DNA from: DAOPZJ01 sp964587625
Lineage (GTDB): Bacteria > Bacillota > Clostridia > Oscillospirales > JAKOTC01
NCBI GenBank assembly: GCA_964587625.1
Contig: CAZPLU010000038.1
Coordinates: 1-22,367, forward strand
Direction of reading: 5' to 3'
Length of the DNA: 22,367 bases
Made by a program: the position numbers and the translations under genes. Numbering within the stretch: the stretch's first letter is position 1; each line of letters opens with the position of its first letter. Below the pieces are notes generated by a model, which saw only the letters and a program-made list of their open reading frames with translations, made no database searches and had not been told where the DNA came from. Shown here in pieces: positions 1 through 6,212 of the stretch.

Positions 1-168
1 AAAACCGTTGGCACCCCCGCTGATGAAAATTTCGACACCTTTGTCAACCAACAAATTTATGATCCAAAACAGGTTTTCCTTGATCGGTGCGACTTCGTTT
101 TCCGCTAAGATCCGATGTCCAGTAAAACAGCATGCGTATGTTTTTGTCTGCCTGAAATTGATATCCAT
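1..168 (-). CDS. SLOG-family (DUF1273/YpsA-like) protein, partial
   Basis: The first 56 codons are present; the rest lies beyond the left edge of the window. The ATG at 168-166 is preceded by GGAGGG (complement of 174-179), a good ribosome binding site that fixes the start. The N-terminus contains YACCFTGHR around residues 11-19, and the last visible residues are SGGANGF. The TGHR and SGGAxGF pair is typical of the DUF1273/YpsA branch of the SLOG (Rossmann-like, nucleotide or ligand-binding) superfamily. The cellular role of this family is poorly defined: B. subtilis YpsA has been linked to cell division, and other SLOG proteins act as nucleotide sensors. The gene is divergent from the XRE regulator at 272 and has a clear sigma-A promoter at 190-218. 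Family assignment is fairly secure; function is not. Confidence 0.8.
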   Translation of the reverse strand, partial: MDINFRQTKTYACCFTGHRILAENEVAPIKENLFWIINLLVDKGVEIFISGGANGF

Positions 169-189
169 AGTTATCCCTCCTGAAATTAT

Positions 190-218
190 AGTATACCTTA
201 TTTTAAAATGGATATCAA
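190..218 (-). promoter_or_regulatory. Sigma-A promoter of the SLOG gene, with inverted-repeat operator
   Basis: Reading the minus strand, the -35 is TTGATA (218-213) and the -10 is TATACT (195-190), with a 17-base spacer. The start site would fall near 183, just upstream of the ribosome binding site. A 12-base sequence ATGGATATCAAT lies at 208-219 and overlaps the -35. Its exact inverted copy lies at 157-168, over the start codon of the SLOG gene. The two copies could be operator half-sites for the divergent XRE regulator, which is inference. Confidence 0.7.
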
Positions 219-271
219 TGGGTTGTTTTATTCACAAAAAGATAATTGTAGTATATATCCGAGGTGAGGAG

Positions 272-607
272 ATGTCTGAAATCGCACATATTGTCGGAGA
301 GCGGCTGCGTGTTTATAGAATCAGGAAAAAATTGAGTCAGGAGGCGCTGGGAGAACTGGCCGGACTGCACGGGAAATATATCGGTCAATTGGAACGCGGC
401 GAAAAGAACGCCACTTTGGAGAGCATCGGAAAGGTCTGCCGCGCGCTCGATTTACCGCTTGAGACGCTTTTTGAAAACATTATAACCGGAGAAAACGGAA
501 ACGGGTTTGCGAAGAATTGTTATGAGTTGATCGCGGCGCAGCCCGAAAAGGAACAGAAGGACTTGCTTGATTTGATAAAATGGGTGATTGCATACAAAAA
601 CATTTGA
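272..607 (+). CDS. XRE-family HTH transcriptional regulator (small)
   Basis: A 111-residue protein. An N-terminal Xre/Cro helix-turn-helix spans about residues 8-62: GERLRVYRIRKKLSQEALGE, then LAGLHGKYIGQLERGEKNATLES. This is the classic SQEALA...Y-I-x-x-(I/L)-E-R-G pattern. A short acidic C-terminal helix (about 78-105) may mediate oligomerisation. The ATG at 272 is chosen because GAGGTGAGG lies at 261-269; the frame is open further left but without a site or homology. It is single-cistron and divergent from the partial SLOG gene, so it probably regulates that gene and itself. It ends just before a strong hairpin at 628-659. The target is inference. Confidence 0.88.
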   Translation: MSEIAHIVGERLRVYRIRKKLSQEALGELAGLHGKYIGQLERGEKNATLESIGKVCRALDLPLETLFENIITGENGNGFAKNCYELIAAQPEKEQKDLLDLIKWVIAYKNI

Positions 608-627
608 ATCAATGATATCAAGAAAAG

Positions 628-659
628 CACCCGCCCGCAGCCAATGCTGCGGGCGGGTG
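628..659. terminator. Bidirectional intrinsic terminator between convergent genes
   Basis: A perfect 14-bp GC-rich stem (628-641 with 646-659) has a CAAT tetraloop. On the minus strand it is followed by CTTTTCTT, so it best serves the oxidoreductase gene. On the plus strand the T-run is poor. It sits between the convergent XRE gene and oxidoreductase gene. Confidence 0.8.
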
Positions 660-675
660 TAAATATGAGATGGTT

Positions 676-1755
676 TTATAATATAACTTCTCTGCCGGTT
701 TCGGCGGATTGGTAGACGGCCTCGAGGATTTTGATCATGTTCACGCCCTGCTGCGGGACGAAATCGGGTTTGACGCCGTTTTGAATGACATCGACAAAGT
801 GGCGCAGGTTGCCCTCGTGCTGCGGGACGCCTTTTTCGTCGTTTGTCAGCGGGTCGATGTTGACGGTCCGGCCGTATTCCTCCGAAAAAATGCGCAAGCC
901 GCTGTCGCTTGAGAGCTCGCAGCCCGCTTTGGTGCCGCGCAGCTCGACGAAATTGCGCTCCTTTTCGACATTGGACGCCCACGAAAACTCGATCTGCATG
1001 CACGCGCCGTTGTCGAATCTGATAAAGCCCATCGCGAGGTCCTCGACGTCGAAGACGCCGTTTTTGTCTTGTTCGCCGAACATTGAATGCACCGAATCGG
1101 AGACGTCGCCGAGGTCGGAGAATTTGCTGTAAGTACAGCCGGAAACCGCGGCCGGCACGGGATTGCCCATCAGCCAGATCGCAAGGTCGATCATATGGAC
1201 GCCGAGGTCGATCAGCGGGCCGCCGCCGGACTGTGCCTTGGTCGTGAACCAGCCGCCCTTTCCCGGAATGCCCCGGCGGCGCTGCCAGCCGCAGCGGGCG
1301 GCGTAAATCTCGCCCATTTTGCCGTCGGCGATGTATTTTTTGGCGAATACCGCGGTCTGCCGGTAGCGGTTGTTGCGCATGACCATCAGCGTCTTGCCGC
1401 TCTGCTCTGCGGCGGTTTGCATCTTCAAAACCTCTTCGACCGAGACCGCGTCGGGCTTTTCGGAAAAGACGTGGAAGCCGCGCTCGAGCGCATGGACGGC
1501 CATGACCGAGTGCAGGTAATTCGGAACGCACAGATCGACCGCGTCGGGCTTTTCGGCGGCGAGCATCTCTTTATAATCGGTGTAGGTCTTCGGGACGCCG
1601 TATTCCTTTGCGATCATCTCTGCCTTTTCGGGTTTGATGTCGCAAACCGCGGTGATTTCGACTAGGTCTTTCATCGCCTTATAGGCGGGCATATGCGCCC
1701 AGCGGCAGATGCCGCCGCAGCCGATTACGGCGATTTTAATTTTTTCGGATTCCAT
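676..1755 (-). CDS. Gfo/Idh/MocA-family NAD(P)-dependent oxidoreductase
   Basis: A 359-residue protein of typical family length. The N-terminal Rossmann fold has the nucleotide-binding motif IAVIGCGGIC (residues about 8-17) and an acidic strand end CDIKPEK (38-44). The family lysine motif is SEKPDA, with Lys near residue 100. The second-domain signature GGGPLIDLGVHMIDL (about 177-191) carries the conserved Asp and His. Such enzymes oxidise or reduce sugars, inositols and their derivatives in the cytoplasm; the substrate cannot be read from the sequence. The start at 1755 is chosen over the longer frame (to 1899) because AAAGGACG precedes it and the homology begins there. The gene is monocistronic, with its own promoter (1890-1918) and terminator (628-659). 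It may serve a carbohydrate pathway, but no sugar genes adjoin it. Confidence 0.9.
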   Translation of the reverse strand: MESEKIKIAVIGCGGICRWAHMPAYKAMKDLVEITAVCDIKPEKAEMIAKEYGVPKTYTDYKEMLAAEKPDAVDLCVPNYLHSVMAVHALERGFHVFSEKPDAVSVEEVLKMQTAAEQSGKTLMVMRNNRYRQTAVFAKKYIADGKMGEIYAARCGWQRRRGIPGKGGWFTTKAQSGGGPLIDLGVHMIDLAIWLMGNPVPAAVSGCTYSKFSDLGDVSDSVHSMFGEQDKNGVFDVEDLAMGFIRFDNGACMQIEFSWASNVEKERNFVELRGTKAGCELSSDSGLRIFSEEYGRTVNIDPLTNDEKGVPQHEGNLRHFVDVIQNGVKPDFVPQQGVNMIKILEAVYQSAETGREVIL

Positions 1756-1889
1756 AAAAACACGTCCTTTAAAGATTGAAACGGGAAAACGGGATCGCGG
1801 AAAATATGAATCACTCCGCCGCGCAACGGCTTTTCCCTTCAAATTTTTACGCGCCTGTTTTCTCCTGCGCACCATCGGTATGCGGGAAC

Positions 1890-1931
1890 ATCTTACCATC
1901 GGCGGCTTGTTTTGTCAACCGAACCGGTTGA
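1890..1931 (-). promoter_or_regulatory. Promoter of the oxidoreductase gene with palindromic operator
   Basis: On the minus strand the -35 is TTGACA (1918-1913), the spacer is 17 bases and the -10 is TAAGAT (1895-1890). A perfect inverted repeat, TCAACCG-AAC-CGGTTGA, lies at 1915-1931 and overlaps the -35. Its form, with a nested AACCGGTT core, resembles LacI-type operators. The predicted 5' leader is about 128 bases. Confidence 0.7.
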
Positions 1932-2005
1932 TTGGCGGAACCGAAATCGGGGAACAATGATTTTGCGGCCCGCTGAATTTAAGCGGTAAAATTATTCAAA
2001 ATTGT

Positions 2006-2034
2006 TTGCGCTTTTTAGGGAAATGTGGTATTAT
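2006..2034 (+). promoter_or_regulatory. Sigma-A promoter of the murA operon
   Basis: The -35 is TTGCGC (2006-2011), the spacer is 17 bases and the -10 is TATTAT (2029-2034). It lies about 85 bases upstream of the murA start. Confidence 0.6.
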
Positions 2035-2118
2035 AAATTCGTATGTGCGGCACAGACGGTTTTTGCCCCGATTGCAAGCCGTTTGCGCCTTGAAAAAAAT
2101 ACACGGGAAGGTAACAGA

Positions 2119-3450
2119 ATGGACAAATTCGTTATCAACGGCGGCAGGCGACTGTCGGGCGAAGTCGAGATCAGCGGGAACAAAAACGCCACGGTCGCGA
2201 TTTTGGCGGCGGTATCGCTGTGCGATGAGCCGTGCCGTATCGAGAACCTCTCGCAAATCGGAGACGTCGACGTCTTTATGCAGATTTATGAGCGACTCGG
2301 GGCAAAAGTCACCCATATTGACCAAAAAACCATCGAGGTTGATTGTTCCAACATTAAAAATATCGAGATTCCATATAAACTTACCAAATTGATGCGGGCT
2401 TCCTATTATTTTATCGGAACGCTGCTGGGGCGGTTCGGCAGAGCCAAGGTCTGTATGCCGGGCGGCTGCGATTTCGGCTCCCGTCCCATCGACCAGCACA
2501 TCAAGGGCTTTGAGGCGCTCGGCGCCGCGGTCAGCGTGGAACACGGCTTTATCGAGACCATCGCCAAGAGCGGACGGCTCGTGGGCAACTCCGTCTATTT
2601 CGACAATATCACCGTCGGCGGCACGATCAATATCATGCTGGCCGCAACCAAAGCCGACGGACTGACCGTGATCGAAAACGCGGCAAAAGAGCCCCATGTC
2701 GTCGACGTCGCCAACTTTTTAAACTCTGCGGGCGCGGATATTCGCGGCGCGGGCACCGATGTCATCAAAATCCGCGGCGTGCCGTATCTGCACAGCACAA
2801 CGTACGGGGTCATCCCCGATCAGATCGAAGCCGGTACTTTTATGGCGATCGCGGTTGCGACCGGCGGCGACATCCTGATCAAAAATATTATCCCCAAGCA
2901 CCTTGAATCCATTTCGGCAAAATTGACCGAGATGGGCGCCGAGATCATCGACGAGGACGACTGGATACGCATCCGCTGTGAGAACCGTCTTCAACGCGTC
3001 AATATCAAGACCCAGCCGCACCCCGGCTTTCCCACCGACATGCAGCCGCAGGCGGGCGTCTTGTGCGCCGTGGCGAACGGCACCAGCGTCATCAGCGAGG
3101 GCGTGACGGACAACCGGTTCCGCTACACGGAGGAATTGGTCAGAATGGGCGCAATGGTCAAAGTCGACGGCAAGACCGCCGTCTTTGAGGGCGTCGACAA
3201 CTTGACAGGCGCGACGGTTCGGGCGACCGATTTGCGCGCGGGCGCTGCCATGGTGATTGCCGGGCTTGTCGCAAAAGGCACTACCGAAATCGAGGATATC
3301 AATTATATCGAGCGCGGATATGAATTTTTAGAAAAAAAGCTCACGGCGCTCGGGGCGGACATCCGGCGTGTCACAATTTCCAAAAACGGTGAGGAAATCC
3401 CCTCCCGACAAATGCGCACGGCTGAAAAAACGCTGAAAAAGGCGAACTGA
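2119..3450 (+). CDS. murA: UDP-N-acetylglucosamine 1-carboxyvinyltransferase
   Basis: MurA catalyses the first committed step of peptidoglycan synthesis in the cytoplasm, moving enolpyruvate from phosphoenolpyruvate to UDP-GlcNAc. The protein is 443 residues, close to the usual ~420. Visible hallmarks are SGNKNATV with Lys22/Asn23 (substrate binding), RASYYF (about 93-98), and the catalytic loop PGGCDFGSRPIDQH with the active-site Cys near residue 117. Also present are FPTDMQPQ with the catalytic Asp, and TDNRFRYTEEL. Because the Cys is kept rather than replaced by Asp, the enzyme should be fosfomycin-sensitive by family knowledge. The start at 2119 is chosen by GGGAAGG just upstream and by the homology; the frame is open further left to 2002. 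Its stop overlaps the walJ start by one base, so the genes are translationally coupled. Many Firmicutes have two MurA paralogues; which one this is cannot be told. Confidence 0.97.
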   Translation: MDKFVINGGRRLSGEVEISGNKNATVAILAAVSLCDEPCRIENLSQIGDVDVFMQIYERLGAKVTHIDQKTIEVDCSNIKNIEIPYKLTKLMRASYYFIGTLLGRFGRAKVCMPGGCDFGSRPIDQHIKGFEALGAAVSVEHGFIETIAKSGRLVGNSVYFDNITVGGTINIMLAATKADGLTVIENAAKEPHVVDVANFLNSAGADIRGAGTDVIKIRGVPYLHSTTYGVIPDQIEAGTFMAIAVATGGDILIKNIIPKHLESISAKLTEMGAEIIDEDDWIRIRCENRLQRVNIKTQPHPGFPTDMQPQAGVLCAVANGTSVISEGVTDNRFRYTEELVRMGAMVKVDGKTAVFEGVDNLTGATVRATDLRAGAAMVIAGLVAKGTTEIEDINYIERGYEFLEKKLTALGADIRRVTISKNGEEIPSRQMRTAEKTLKKAN

Positions 3451-4241
3451 TGGACAGCGTCTCCACCTTGTTTTCCGGCAGCAGCGGAAACAGTATGCAC
3501 ATCGGCGGCGAAGACGGTATTTTGATCGACGCCGGTAAAAATTTTAAGACCATCTGCGAGGGTTTAAAGTCGCTCGATTTCTCCGTCCGGGGGATTCGAG
3601 CGGTTTTTATTACCCATTCGCATTCCGATCATGTCGGCGCGCTGCGGGTGTTGTGCAAAAATCTGCCCGGCGTCCCGATTTTCGCGACCGCGCGAACCAT
3701 TGACAACCTGATTTTTGAGGGGGTTGTCGGCTCCGAGGCGATGCTCTGTCCCATCGACGAGCAGGGCGTGGGCATCGGCCGGTTTTATGTGACGCCGTTT
3801 GAGACGCCGCACGACTGCCCGGGCAGCTGCGGCTATGTCGTCGAGACCGAGAGCGGCAGCCGCGTCGGCGTCTGCACCGACCTGGGGCACCGCACCGACA
3901 TCGTGACCGAGGCGCTCTCGGGCTGTAAAACGGTTGTGATCGAGTCCAACCACGATGAGCATATTCTGCGCGCCGGGAATTATCCCTACTGGTTGAAAAT
4001 GCGCATCTTGAGCACGGAGGGGCATCTGTCAAATCGCGACTGCGCCTCACTCTCGGCGGTTTTGTTACATAGCGGAACGAAAAATTTCGTGCTTGCGCAC
4101 CTGTCGCGCGAAAACAATCTGCCCGATGTGGCGTTTGATACCGTGAGCCGAAAATTGAGTGAATGCGGCGCCGAGCCGGACGGGGAATTCGGGCTGCACG
4201 TCGCGCCGGTTCTTGCGGCTGCAAAGCACTTTTTGGTTTAG
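3450..4241 (+). CDS. walJ: MBL-fold metallo-hydrolase, WalJ/YycJ family
   Basis: A 263-residue metallo-beta-lactamase-fold protein. The N-terminus LFSGSSGNS matches the YycJ-family SLASGSSGN signature. The metal-binding motif HSHSDH lies at about 56-61, with further ligands in PHDCPGSCGY, the Asp of TDLGH, and GHLSN. VIESNHDEHIL and YPYWLKMRI are characteristic of WalJ. In B. subtilis and relatives walJ belongs to the walRK cell-wall regulon cluster and is linked to coordinating cell division or wall synthesis with replication; it is also described as a 5'-3' DNA exonuclease-like enzyme. Here walRK is absent, but the gene sits between murA and rlmH. The ATG overlaps the murA stop (TGATG), with AAGGCG upstream as ribosome binding site. 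Confidence 0.88.
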   Translation: MDSVSTLFSGSSGNSMHIGGEDGILIDAGKNFKTICEGLKSLDFSVRGIRAVFITHSHSDHVGALRVLCKNLPGVPIFATARTIDNLIFEGVVGSEAMLCPIDEQGVGIGRFYVTPFETPHDCPGSCGYVVETESGSRVGVCTDLGHRTDIVTEALSGCKTVVIESNHDEHILRAGNYPYWLKMRILSTEGHLSNRDCASLSAVLLHSGTKNFVLAHLSRENNLPDVAFDTVSRKLSECGAEPDGEFGLHVAPVLAAAKHFLV

Positions 4242-4244
4242 ACC

Positions 4245-4337
4245 ATGAAGATTAAAATCATTTGCGTGGGCGGGTTGAAAGAAAAGTTCCTACGCGACGC
4301 AGCGCGACGCGGAATCAGGGGTATGACTGCAGGATGA
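4245..4337 (+). CDS. 30-codon leader ORF made by duplication of the rlmH 5' end
   Basis: This short ORF begins three bases after the walJ stop and encodes the same first 19 residues as RlmH (MKIKIICVGGLKEKFLRDA). It then diverges and ends at a TGA that overlaps the rlmH start in an ATGA arrangement. The 57-base identical-coding segment differs from rlmH at only three sites, all third codon positions (AAG/AAA, CTA/CTG, GCA/GCG). Neither copy has a strong ribosome binding site, so walJ to leader to rlmH reinitiation is plausible. It may be a neutral scar of a tandem duplication rather than a functional peptide. Confidence 0.45.
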   Translation: MKIKIICVGGLKEKFLRDAARRGIRGMTAG

Positions 4338-4792
4338 AAATTAAAATCATTTGCGTGGGCGGGTTGAAAGAAAAGTTCCTGCGCGACGCGCAAAGAGAAT
4401 ATCAAAAGCGGCTGTCGGCGTCGTGCGGGCTGGAGATCGTCGAAATAGCGGCGAAAAACAACTTGCCCGCAGAGCGTCAGTTGGCCGAAGAGGGTAAAAA
4501 GATATTTGAAAAGGCAAAAAACGGATATGTTGTTGCGCTGTGTATCGAGGGCAAAGAGCTGACTTCGGAGGAATTTGCGCATCAAATTTCCGAACTCGCG
4601 GCGGGCGGCGTGAACGCGGTGAATTTTATCGTCGGCAGTTCATGCGGGTTATCCGATGAAGTGAAAACGGCGGCCGACTTGAAACTTTCGTTTTCCAAAA
4701 TGACCTTTCCGCACCAGTTGTTTCGGATTATGTTACTGGAACAGCTCTATCGGGCGTTTGATATTTTGGGCGCAAGGAAATATGACAAGTGA
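4334..4792 (+). CDS. rlmH: 23S rRNA (pseudouridine1915-N3)-methyltransferase RlmH
   Basis: RlmH is the SPOUT-class enzyme that methylates pseudouridine 1915 in helix 69 of 23S rRNA on assembled 70S ribosomes, using S-adenosylmethionine. The protein is 152 residues against ~159 in most bacteria. Diagnostic parts are the start MKIKIICVGGLKEKF, IEGKELTSEEFA (about 71-82), the trefoil-knot cofactor loop FIVGSSCGLSDEV (98-110), and LSFSKMTFPHQLFRIMLLEQLYRAF (118-142, nearly invariant). The C-terminal end is KYDK where most RlmH proteins end YHK. The start at 4334 aligns with the family; the longer frame from 4262 reads through the duplicated leader in a wrong frame. Linkage to walJ is conserved in Firmicutes. 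Confidence 0.95.
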   Translation: MKIKIICVGGLKEKFLRDAQREYQKRLSASCGLEIVEIAAKNNLPAERQLAEEGKKIFEKAKNGYVVALCIEGKELTSEEFAHQISELAAGGVNAVNFIVGSSCGLSDEVKTAADLKLSFSKMTFPHQLFRIMLLEQLYRAFDILGARKYDK

Positions 4793-4794
4793 TG

Positions 4795-4908
4795 CGAGAG
4801 GGCTGCGAGAAGGCAGAAGTGAGAGGACAGATGGCAGAAGGGGACGGGGGACGAGAGGGCTGCGAGAGGGCAGAGGTTAGAGGGCAGAGGGCAGAGGGCA
4901 GAGGGCAA
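4795..4908 (+). repeat. Purine-rich GAGGGCA repeat, two 57-bp units plus internal 7-mers
   Basis: Two imperfect 57-base units (4795-4851 and 4852-4908) both begin CGAGAGGGCTGCGAGA. The second decays into tandem GAGGGCA/AGAGGGC heptamers. Because 57 is a multiple of three, the strand is open as a 71-codon frame (4789-5004) with repeated CE(K/R)AEVRGQ(M/R)AEG. It has no convincing ribosome binding site or homology, and similar RAEGRGQ-type frames are common low-complexity artefacts. It lies directly after the rlmH stop. Confidence 0.75.
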
Positions 4909-5014
4909 AATAAACGGGTTTCATACTTATTTTATAAAATAAAATGTTTTCAACTCAGGTTCCCCGCATACCGATTTTCATTTTTCGATTTGCCGCGGGA
5001 TTGAAACGGCGGAA

Positions 5015-5929
5015 TCAAACCGGTTCTTTTTTTCGCGCGGAAAACTGCGACAGCAGCACCGCGGCAAACACCAAAGCCGCGCCGATCAGTTCGCGCTCCG
5101 AGAGCTGTTCATTCAAAATCAGCCAGCCGAAAACGGCGGCAAAGACCGCCTCTAAACCGAAGATGAGCGAGGCGACGGCGGGCGGGGTGGTCTTTTGACC
5201 GAGGATTTGAAAGGTGTAGGCGACGCCGCAGGATAAAATACCGGTGTATAACAGCGGGACGCGGGCGGCATAAATCGCCGCGGTTTCGGGCTTTTCAAAA
5301 ATGAACATGACGGTTGCGGACAGCGCCGAAGCCACAAAAAACTGGATGCAGGACAATTTGACGCCGTCGACGAGCGGGCTGAAACGGTCGACCGCCATGA
5401 TTTGAAATGAAAAAATCAAGGCGCAAATCAGCATCGGGACATCGCCTTTTCCGAGCGTAAAACGCTCGTCCATACTCAAAAAATAGAGCCCGATCATTGC
5501 GAACACGGCGCCGAGCCATAAAAATATGCCGGACTTTTTCTTGAAAAACAAACCGATGACGGGGACGATCACGACATAAAGCGCGGTTAAAAATCCGGCT
5601 TTTCCCGCGGTCGTGTGGATCAGTCCGATCTGCTGCAGGCCCGTCGCCGCGAAAATCAACAAGCCGCAGATCAGGCCGCCCCACAACAGGTTGCGCCGTT
5701 CGGCGGATTTTTTTTCGTCGTCTCGGACGGAGAACGCGGTCTTGGGTTCGCGGCGTATCGCAATGACCGGGAGCAAAACCAGCCCGCCGATGAAAAACCG
5801 CACCGCGTTGAAGGTGAACGGGCTGACATGGTCCATCCCAACGCTCTGTGCCACAAAAGTCGAACCCCAAATCACGGAGGCGATCAATAAAAACGCCGAC
5901 CCCTTGAGTTTTTGGTTGTGCTGCGTCAT
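5015..5929 (-). CDS. EamA/DMT-superfamily transporter
   Basis: A 304-residue integral membrane protein with about ten hydrophobic segments in two repeated EamA halves. The first half starts LLIASVIWGSTFVAQSVG (about 13-30) followed by NAVRFFIGGLVLLPV. The second half includes SLIFGLEAVFAAVFGWLILNEQLSERELIGAALVFAAVLLSQ near the C-terminus, the usual closing EamA signature. Such drug/metabolite transporters export amino acids, nucleotides or other small metabolites across the cytoplasmic membrane; the substrate is not predictable here. The start at 5929 is preceded by GAAGGATT. A basic loop (REPKTAFSVRDDEKKSAERRN) separates early segments. It is a single gene on the minus strand, convergent with the murA operon and divergent from the ABC exporter operon. 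Confidence 0.9.
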   Translation of the reverse strand: MTQHNQKLKGSAFLLIASVIWGSTFVAQSVGMDHVSPFTFNAVRFFIGGLVLLPVIAIRREPKTAFSVRDDEKKSAERRNLLWGGLICGLLIFAATGLQQIGLIHTTAGKAGFLTALYVVIVPVIGLFFKKKSGIFLWLGAVFAMIGLYFLSMDERFTLGKGDVPMLICALIFSFQIMAVDRFSPLVDGVKLSCIQFFVASALSATVMFIFEKPETAAIYAARVPLLYTGILSCGVAYTFQILGQKTTPPAVASLIFGLEAVFAAVFGWLILNEQLSERELIGAALVFAAVLLSQFSARKKEPV

Positions 5930-6125
5930 GTATGTTTAAATCCTTCGATTATTTTTAACCGCGTTGCACCCGAAAAGCACGCAGCGTGAATCATAACACA
6001 AACCGCGGTTTTTCGCAATCCTCACAAAAAAAACATGTCTTCATGATATATTATATGAATCAAAACTGAAACAGCCGATGAGTCCTCTGTCAAGTTTGTT
6101 GCGGCGAGAAATTCGGACGAAAAGT
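5930..6125. other. Intergenic region between the EamA gene and the ABC operon promoter
   Basis: About 200 bases of divergent intergenic DNA with no ORF or RNA gene that I recognise. An AT-rich ATATATTATATG patch (about 6045-6058) could belong to the EamA promoter, but I found no well-spaced -35. Confidence 0.4.
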
Positions 6126-6168
6126 ATGCGGCCAACGGATTGCACAAACGGCCGCATGAGTATATAAT
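6126..6168 (+). promoter_or_regulatory. Promoter of the ABC exporter operon with inverted repeat
   Basis: The -35 is TTGCAC (6140-6145), the spacer is 17 bases and the -10 is TATAAT (6163-6168). A perfect 8-bp inverted repeat, ATGCGGCC (6126-6133) and GGCCGCAT (6150-6157), straddles the -35 with half-sites 24 bases apart. This is a natural place for a repressor or a spacer-binding activator. Confidence 0.7.
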
Positions 6169-6212
6169 TTCAATGGGTTCAAGGGACTCGAAACACGGAA
6201 AGGAACGTATGA

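Noticed and set aside
452..1531. Long minus-strand frame (359 codons) overlapping the oxidoreductase gene
   Set aside because: It is an Arg/Pro-rich shadow frame of the oxidoreductase in GC-rich DNA, with no ribosome binding site or domain.
3610..4224. Minus-strand frame antisense to walJ (204 codons)
   Set aside because: Arg/Ser/Pro-rich low-complexity translation, typical of an antisense shadow; walJ is clearly the real gene.
4262..4333. Upstream extension of rlmH from an earlier ATG
   Set aside because: It reads the duplicated segment in a wrong frame (RGRVERKV); RlmH homology begins at 4334.
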